From the NCBI RefSeq assembly GCF_026626335.1, contig NZ_JAPNTZ010000014.1, positions 124,001 to 188,000 on the forward strand: 64,000 nt of DNA, in the 5' to 3' direction. This document shows, one piece after another, positions 59,231 to 64,000 of the stretch; position 1 is the first letter of the stretch, and every line of letters starts with the position of its first letter. Below the pieces are notes generated by a model. That model was not told the origin of the DNA, made no database searches, and was given only the letters and a program-made list of their open reading frames with translations. A program made the position numbers and the translations under genes. This stretch comes from Paractinoplanes pyxinae. Lineage in GTDB: Bacteria > Actinomycetota > Actinomycetes > Mycobacteriales > Micromonosporaceae.

Positions 59231-60235
59231 TTGGAGCGAGCGACCTTGCGCGACGTGGCCCGGCTGGCCGGGGTGTCCGTCGCGACCGCGTCCAAGGCCC
59301 TCAACGGTCAGCCGCAGGTGCGGGCGTCCACCCGCGAGCGGGTCATGCAGGCGGCGTCCCAACTGGACTTCTCGCCCAACACGCACGCCCAGGCGCTCAT
59401 CACGCAGCGCACCGGCACGGTCGGGCTGCTGACGTCCGACCTGGAGGGCCGCTTCTCGATCCCCATCCTGATGGGCGCCGAGGACGCGTTCGGCACCGAC
59501 CAGACGTCGGTCTTCCTGTGCGACGCGCGCGGCGACAGCATCCGCGAGCGGCATCACCTGCGGGCGCTGCTGTCCCGCCGGGTCGACGGCCTGATCGTCG
59601 TGGGCGCGCGCCCCGACAGCCGGCCTTCGCTCGGGCGCGATCTGCCGGTGCCGGTCATTTACGCGTACGCGCCCTCGGAGGACCCGGCCGACCTGTCGCT
59701 GGTGAGTGACAACGAGGGCGGCGGCCGGCTGGCCGTCGACCACCTGATCCGCTGCGGCCGCCGCCGGATCGCCCACATCACCGGCGACGCCACCTACGGC
59801 GCGGCGCAGGATCGGGCGCGCGGCGCGGTCGACCGGCTTGCCGAGGAGGGGCTGGAGGTGGCCGGGGGCGAGGTGTGGTTCGGCATGTGGTCCGAGGCGT
59901 GGGGCCGGGGCGCGACCCGCATGCTGCTCGAGCGCTGCCCCGACGTCGACGCGATCTTCGCCGGCTCCGACGAGATCGCCCGCGGCGTGGTCGACGTGCT
60001 GCACGAGGAACGCCTGGACGTGCCGGGCCAGGTGGCCGTGATCGGCTACGACAACTGGACGATCCTGGGGGCCAACGCCCGCCCGCCGCTGACCACCATC
60101 GACCTCAACCTGGAACAGCTGGGCCGGGTGGCCGCCCAGCGCCTGTTCGCGGCGATCGGCGGCACGCTCGGCTCCGGCGTCGAGAAGTTCCCGGGCAAGC
60201 TCGTCACCCGCGAATCGACGGCGCCGTTGCGCTGA
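59231..60235 (+). CDS. LacI-family regulator of the GH127 operon
   Basis: 334 aa. HTH TLRDVARLAGVSVATASKAL (residues 5-24), hinge, effector domain ending IFAGSDEIARGVVDVL and VAVIGYDNWTILG. Divergent from the arabinoside importer operon with a GAAAAGGTTTTC operator between, so it is the probable local repressor. Start TTG at 59231 after a GGGGGAG site; no ATG in frame before the HTH. One base separates its stop from the convergent MarR stop. Confidence 0.9.
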   Translation: MERATLRDVARLAGVSVATASKALNGQPQVRASTRERVMQAASQLDFSPNTHAQALITQRTGTVGLLTSDLEGRFSIPILMGAEDAFGTDQTSVFLCDARGDSIRERHHLRALLSRRVDGLIVVGARPDSRPSLGRDLPVPVIYAYAPSEDPADLSLVSDNEGGGRLAVDHLIRCGRRRIAHITGDATYGAAQDRARGAVDRLAEEGLEVAGGEVWFGMWSEAWGRGATRMLLERCPDVDAIFAGSDEIARGVVDVLHEERLDVPGQVAVIGYDNWTILGANARPPLTTIDLNLEQLGRVAAQRLFAAIGGTLGSGVEKFPGKLVTRESTAPLR

Positions 60236-60236
60236 C

Positions 60237-60680
60237 TCAGGGGTTGCAGGCGGCGTCCGGGTCGCCCTGCAGACGCTCGAGCAGGGGAGCGAGGGTGCGG
60301 CGCTCGGCGTCGGTGAGGCGGAGCAGGATCATGTTCCGCTCGGCCACGGCGGTCGAGATCTGATCGCGCATGGCCTCGCCGGCGTCGGTGAGGGTCAGCA
60401 GCTTGACGCGCCGGTCGGTGCCGGGGATGCGGGTGATCAGGCCGCGCTCCTCCAACTGGTCGGCCAGGCCCGTGATGTACGACCGGTCGCAGTGCAGCTG
60501 CTCGGCCAGGTCACGCATGGGCGCGGGCGTCGAGAGCAGCACCAGCACGCGGGCCAGCGGCACGGGCAGGCCGAAGGCGCCCACCGTCGTCACGAACTCC
60601 GCCTTGGCCTCGTCGGCGATGGTGATGAGCAGCTGGGCCAGTCGGCTCGCCTCGGCGAACCGCGCCTCTGTGGTCGGCAT
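60237..60680 (-). CDS. MarR-family regulator
   Basis: 147 aa. Winged helix MRDLAEQLHCDRSYITGLADQLEERGLI (about 60-87), wing RIPGTDRRVKLLTLT. Start ATG at 60680 (PTTEARFAEAS follows). Divergent from the SDR gene at 60794, with a 13-bp operator repeated in inverted orientation between them. Confidence 0.88.
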   Translation of the reverse strand: MPTTEARFAEASRLAQLLITIADEAKAEFVTTVGAFGLPVPLARVLVLLSTPAPMRDLAEQLHCDRSYITGLADQLEERGLITRIPGTDRRVKLLTLTDAGEAMRDQISTAVAERNMILLRLTDAERRTLAPLLERLQGDPDAACNP

Positions 60681-60707
60681 GACGGCCAGAATACTACGCC
60701 AACTCAA

Positions 60708-60780
60708 TAGTTGACTCACTCACGCATCTCCGGCTACGGTCGGAATGCGTGACTCGCTCAACCAATTAGTGAGTCAACTA
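60708..60780. promoter_or_regulatory. paired MarR operators
   Basis: TAGTTGACTCACT (60708-60720) and its exact complement AGTGAGTCAACTA (60768-60780). The left copy also contains TCAA-TAG-TTGA. The right copy ends two bases before the GGAGG site of the SDR gene. Confidence 0.75.
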
Positions 60781-60793
60781 TCGGAGGTTCACC

Positions 60794-61579
60794 ATGGGCA
60801 ACGTCGCAGTCGTCGGGGGCACCGCGGGCATCGGGCAGGCGATCAGCCGAGCGCTGGCCGCTCAGGGTTCACGCGTGCTGGTGGTGGGCCGCACGTTCCG
60901 GGACGCCGGGGTGCCCGGGCTCGAGTTCGTGCGGGCCGACCTCAGCTCGATGCGCGAGGCGGCCCGGGTCGCTGCCGACCTGCCGGCCGACCTCGATGCG
61001 GTGGTCTTCACGACCGGCATCATGGCCGCCTCGAAGCGGCAGCAGACGGCCGAGGGGATCGAGTCGGACATGGCCGTGAGCTACCTGAGCCGTTTCGTGA
61101 TGCTGCGTGAGCTGGCCGGGCGCCTCGAGCGGGGCCGCGTCTTCGTGATGGGCTTCCCCGGCAAGGGGCAGGCGGGGAACCCGGACGACCTGAACGCCGA
61201 ACGGTCGTACAAGGCGATGGCCGTACACATGAACACCGTGGCCGCCAACGAAGCGCTCGTCCTCGACGCCGCCCGCCGCTACCCGCATCTCGACGTGTTC
61301 GGCCTGAACCCGGGCTTTGTGAAGTCCGGCATCCGCAGCAACCTGTTCGGCGAGGGCTCGCTGCGCTACCGGCTCATGGAAACCGTGCTCGCGCCGATCT
61401 ACACCAAGCCCTCCGCGTACGCGGAACGAGTCGTGCCGCTGCTGTCGGTGAACGCGCCCAGCGGCACGATGTTCAGCCGCAAGGGCACCGCGATCCCCGC
61501 CTCGCCGGCGCTGACGCCGGACCGTGTGGCCGCTTTCATGGCCGCATCCGAGCGTCTGGTGGGAATCGCGGTGCCCTGA
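60794..61579 (+). CDS. SDR-like NAD(P)-binding protein
   Basis: 261 aa. Glycine motif VVGGTAGIGQAI (5-16), then VVFTTGIM and FGLNPGFVKSGI. The usual catalytic Y-x3-K is not evident: the matching stretch reads RSYKAMAVHMNT. It may be an atypical SDR with changed catalysis. GGAGG 6 bases before ATG at 60794. Controlled by the divergent MarR gene, as the paired operators suggest. Confidence 0.8.
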   Translation: MGNVAVVGGTAGIGQAISRALAAQGSRVLVVGRTFRDAGVPGLEFVRADLSSMREAARVAADLPADLDAVVFTTGIMAASKRQQTAEGIESDMAVSYLSRFVMLRELAGRLERGRVFVMGFPGKGQAGNPDDLNAERSYKAMAVHMNTVAANEALVLDAARRYPHLDVFGLNPGFVKSGIRSNLFGEGSLRYRLMETVLAPIYTKPSAYAERVVPLLSVNAPSGTMFSRKGTAIPASPALTPDRVAAFMAASERLVGIAVP

Positions 61580-61583
61580 CGAG

Positions 61584-62711
61584 TCAGCGCTGCTGCAGGA
61601 TGGCCAGCTTGGTGTAGGCGACGCTGAGGATGTCGGGCTTGCCGTCGCCGGTGACGTCGGCGATGGCCAGCGCGTCGGGCTGGTTGCCGACGCCGTCGAT
61701 CGGGTTGACCGTGTAGGCGCCGAGACGGCGGGTGGTCTGCTGCAAGAAGACGGTCGTGGCCAGCCAGCTGGCGTGGGCGGCGACCAGGTCGGCCCGGCCG
61801 TCGCCGGTCAGGTCGCCGATGGCCAGGCCGGCCGGGCAGTCGTAGGCCGGATAGACGGTGGGGGTCCTGGACAGGCCGCCGGCCTGCTGGGCGAAGACGT
61901 TGACGGCGGCGTCGGGCTGGTTCCGCGACGAGCTCAGCACCAGGTCGGCCTTCTTGTCGCCGGTGACGTCGCCGACCGCGGCCGCCTGGGTGAGGTAGCT
62001 CGGGGCCTGGTAGCTGGTGGCGGCCGCGTACGAGCCGTTGGCCTGACGCAGCCGCACCCAGGCGCCGGCGCCGAACGCCTGCGCCACGTCGAGCCGGCCG
62101 TCGCCGTTGAAGTCGGCCACGAAGACCTGGTCGACCACGGTGACGTCGGGCACCGGGGCGCTCAGCGTGACCGAGGCCGGGAAGGTCTTGGCCGTCGTCT
62201 GGTGGTGGATGCGGACCCGGCCGATGCCCGCACTGACCACGAGATCGCGGCGGCCGTCGGCGTTGATGTCGGCGATCGCCACGTCGTCGGTCGGGCCGGG
62301 CACCAGAACGGGCGCGGTCAGTTTTCCGCCGCGCTGGTAGAAGACGTCGACGCCCTTCGAGGTCGCCATGGCCACGTCGGTGCGGCCGTCGCCGTCGACG
62401 TCGCCGGCGGCCAGCCGGACGTCGTAGTAGGTGCTGTGCCCGGCGATCCGCGTGGGCGCGCCGTAGGTGCGGTCGGCCCGCTGGGCGAACACGAGCAGCG
62501 CGCTCGTCTCGGTGTTGTCGGCCGGCCCGAGCCCGGCCAGGATGTCCGGCCGCCCGTCCCCGGTCACGTCGGCCACCGCGACCGCGTTCGTCTCGATCGA
62601 ACCGGTGCTGAGATAGCGCACCGGAAGGAACGTCCCGCTGCTCGCCGCCGAAGCGGGCGCCACCGGTGTCAGGGCGAGCAGAATTCCCGCCGCCATGGCA
62701 ACTGTCTTCAC
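61584..62711 (-). CDS. secreted FG-GAP/VCBS-repeat protein
   Basis: 375 aa. Signal peptide to about residue 22 (VKTVAMAAGILLAL, ASA-AS). The mature protein is about six to seven FG-GAP repeats forming a beta-propeller, each with a Ca2+-type loop: DVTGDGRPDI, DVDGDGRTDV, DINADGRRDL, DFNGDGRLDV, DVTGDKKADL, DLTGDGRADL, DVTGDGKPDI. Extracellular; ligand unknown. Start GTG at 62711 chosen because GGGGG lies about 6 bases upstream and the signal peptide begins there; ATG 62723 is possible. Confidence 0.88.
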   Translation of the reverse strand: MKTVAMAAGILLALTPVAPASAASSGTFLPVRYLSTGSIETNAVAVADVTGDGRPDILAGLGPADNTETSALLVFAQRADRTYGAPTRIAGHSTYYDVRLAAGDVDGDGRTDVAMATSKGVDVFYQRGGKLTAPVLVPGPTDDVAIADINADGRRDLVVSAGIGRVRIHHQTTAKTFPASVTLSAPVPDVTVVDQVFVADFNGDGRLDVAQAFGAGAWVRLRQANGSYAAATSYQAPSYLTQAAAVGDVTGDKKADLVLSSSRNQPDAAVNVFAQQAGGLSRTPTVYPAYDCPAGLAIGDLTGDGRADLVAAHASWLATTVFLQQTTRRLGAYTVNPIDGVGNQPDALAIADVTGDGKPDILSVAYTKLAILQQR

Positions 62712-62774
62712 TTGTACCCCCATCTCGAAGTCCACGATGGACTTCCCCTGGAGTGACGTTCGTCAAACCAGGGT

Positions 62775-63563
62775 TCAGGACGATCGGGCGCCCGGGGCAA
62801 CGCCGTTCAACGCGGCCTCGGTGAGCTCGAACAGCGCGCGCTGGAAAGCAGGGGCGGTCGCGGTGGGGTTCGGCGCCGCGGGAGTGCTCTCGTCGTAGTA
62901 AGTGCCGTTGTCGTAGTCCTCGCCGATGACGTGCAGCAGATTGCCCGCGGCGTGCTGCGGATCGTCGCCCCGGATCGAGAACATGGCGTGCAGCAGCGCC
63001 GTGCTGACGATGCCCGGGTGCACGCTGACGGCCGTCCGGGTCGTCTTCTGCAACGTGCCGGCCAGCCGGCAGGTCTCGGTCACCAAGGCCAACTTCGATT
63101 GCGCGTACGCCGTCCCCGGCGCATAACGATGCCGGGCCAGATTCACGTCGTCCGGGTCGAGCGTCGCCGACAGATGTGTCGCCGAGGCCACGTTCACGAT
63201 CCGGTCCGGTTCGCCCAGCAGCCGGGTGAGCGCGACCGTCGCCAGATAGTTGGTCTGGAACGTGAGCTCGAAGCCGCTGGACGCGATCGTGCGATGCGGC
63301 GGCCCCGGCCGGGCCGCGTTGTTGACCAGAATGTCGATGTGCCGGGCGATGCCCCGGATCCGGGAGGCCAGTCCGGCCACCGCCTCGAGCGACGAGAAGT
63401 CGGCCCGGAAGTAGGCCACGTCGTTGCGCGGCGGCAGCGGCGAACTGGGCTCGATTCCATGCAGGATCAGCAATCCGACCCGCCCGGCCAGCCGTTGGGC
63501 TGTGGCCAGACCGATTCCACTGGTAGCTCCGGTCAGGACGACCGTCTTACCCGCCAGCTCCAT
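62775..63563 (-). CDS. short-chain dehydrogenase/reductase
   Basis: 262 aa. TGATSGIG (11-18), DILVNNAARPG, Ser in NVASATHLS and Y-x3-K in AYAQSKLALV: the layout of retinol-dehydrogenase/WWOX-type SDRs. Substrate unknown. Start ATG at 63563; no regulator adjacent. Confidence 0.87.
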   Translation of the reverse strand: MELAGKTVVLTGATSGIGLATAQRLAGRVGLLILHGIEPSSPLPPRNDVAYFRADFSSLEAVAGLASRIRGIARHIDILVNNAARPGPPHRTIASSGFELTFQTNYLATVALTRLLGEPDRIVNVASATHLSATLDPDDVNLARHRYAPGTAYAQSKLALVTETCRLAGTLQKTTRTAVSVHPGIVSTALLHAMFSIRGDDPQHAAGNLLHVIGEDYDNGTYYDESTPAAPNPTATAPAFQRALFELTEAALNGVAPGARSS

Positions 63564-63604
63564 GGCGGCAGCCTAGAGCCAGGCCGTCCCCGGCGGCAGC
63601 CCCT

Positions 63605-64000
63605 TTAGGCTGTGGCGCCGACTGGGCGGCCGGTGGCGACGGGGTGCGGGCGGCGGCCCTCGGACAGCTGCACGACCTGGTCGGCGAAGGGGACCGGGCG
63701 GGTCGTGGTGACGACCACGGTGATGCCGGTCGTGGCCAGATTCTGCAGCACCTGCAGTTCGACAGCAGGTTCGAGGTCGGTGGTGGCGTCGTCGAGCACG
63801 ATCAGGCGGGGGCGGCGCGACACGGCGCGCGCGATGGCGATCTGGTGGCGGTAGTCGCCGGGGTCGCCGTCCTCGGGCAGAGCCGCGATCCGCAATGCCT
63901 CGCGCGGATCGGCACCGGCGCCGAGGGTGACGTTGTCGCGGATCGAGCCGGCGGTCACGAACGGGCGGCGGGTCACGACGGCCACGCTCGAGGCCAGCAC
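63605..64000 (-). CDS. ABC transporter nucleotide-binding domain, C-terminal part, degenerate (partial)
   Basis: 131 codons; the gene continues past the window edge. It matches the end of an exporter-type ATPase (RRPFVTAGSIRDNVTLG; then HQIAIARAVSRRPRLIVLDD), but the consensus residues are altered: Q-loop Gln replaced (VVTRRP), signature LSGGQ replaced by PGDYR, and Walker B catalytic Glu replaced by Asp (LDDA); the switch His is not clear (TTTRPV). Typical of the inactive half of a heterodimeric ABC exporter or of a fused two-NBD protein. Confidence 0.75.
   Translation of the reverse strand: MLASSVAVVTRRPFVTAGSIRDNVTLGAGADPREALRIAALPEDGDPGDYRHQIAIARAVSRRPRLIVLDDATTDLEPAVELQVLQNLATTGITVVVTTTRPVPFADQVVQLSEGRRPHPVATGRPVGATA

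Noticed and set aside
1..64000. tRNA genes, insertion sequences, integrases and prophage genes
   Set aside because: None could be recognised on either strand; no transposase-like or integrase-like motif was seen.

Overview
The window is high-GC DNA (roughly 70 % G+C by eye) with GTG and TTG starts, frequent 4-base ATGA/GTGA stop/start overlaps, and an actinomycete gene set: PASTA-less Ser/Thr kinase, NarL-type two-component pair, many TetR/MarR/LacI/PadR regulators, Sec-secreted xylanase and lectin, lipoprotein sugar-binding proteins. A soil Micromonosporaceae (Actinoplanes-like) chromosome is the best guess; this is inference from gene content. No rRNA, tRNA, IS element, prophage or CRISPR array was seen. 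All intergenic gaps are under 300 bp.

Layout. 1-5.6 kb: end of rtcB, a PAP2-like membrane protein, a PLD-family protein, a Ser/Thr kinase, a GNAT and a secreted GH10 xylanase. 5.7-13.6 kb: alpha/beta hydrolase, an M48-like protein with a mutated zinc site, a large acyl-CoA dehydrogenase/oxidase, a YciI protein, and a three-gene operon (AhpD-like, DUF6220-like, membrane-fused multicopper oxidase). 13.7-21.7 kb: histidine kinase/response regulator pair, acyltransferase, lysyl-oxidase-like and ricin-type secreted proteins, and small membrane proteins.

21.75-36.85 kb is one contiguous sugar-acid locus and the most interesting part. It holds a LacI regulator; a nine-gene ABC-import/catabolic operon ending in a LarA-type nickel racemase/epimerase; a divergent pair for glucuronate isomerase (UxaC) and a fructuronate-reductase-like enzyme (UxuB-like); and larE-larB-larC, which make the nickel-pincer cofactor LarA needs. 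Nearly identical 16-bp operators (TGGCAA-N4-TTGCCA, with extra half-sites every 10 bp) lie in the divergent ABC/uxaC promoter region and directly upstream of larE. No mannonate dehydratase (UxuA) is in the locus. My hypothesis is that the LarA homologue epimerises D-mannonate to D-gluconate in place of the UxuA step.

36.85-49.8 kb: a fatty-acyl-AMP-ligase-like protein, several SDR/AKR oxidoreductases with divergent TetR/MarR/ArsR regulators and clear palindromic operators, a GGDEF-EAL protein, CutC, a GNAT relic and a methyltransferase. 49.8-54.2 kb: a 59-aa membrane protein, an Mrp-type Fe-S carrier ATPase, and a PadR-regulated FtsX-type ABC exporter. 54.3-60.2 kb: a GH127 beta-L-arabinofuranosidase operon with its own ABC importer and LacI regulator. 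60.2-64 kb: MarR/SDR pair, FG-GAP secreted protein, SDR, and the truncated end of a degenerate ABC ATPase.

A second theme is short tandem repeats just downstream of, or running over, stop codons: 38 bp x 2.5 (5.69 kb), 35 bp x 3 (14.80 kb), 23 bp x 3 (33.98 kb), ~31 bp x 8 (41.0 kb) and 25 bp x ~9.5 (42.8 kb). The 14.8-kb array is the most striking: it separates the histidine kinase from its response regulator but leaves two 12-codon mini-ORFs, each joined to the next by a 4-base stop/start overlap.
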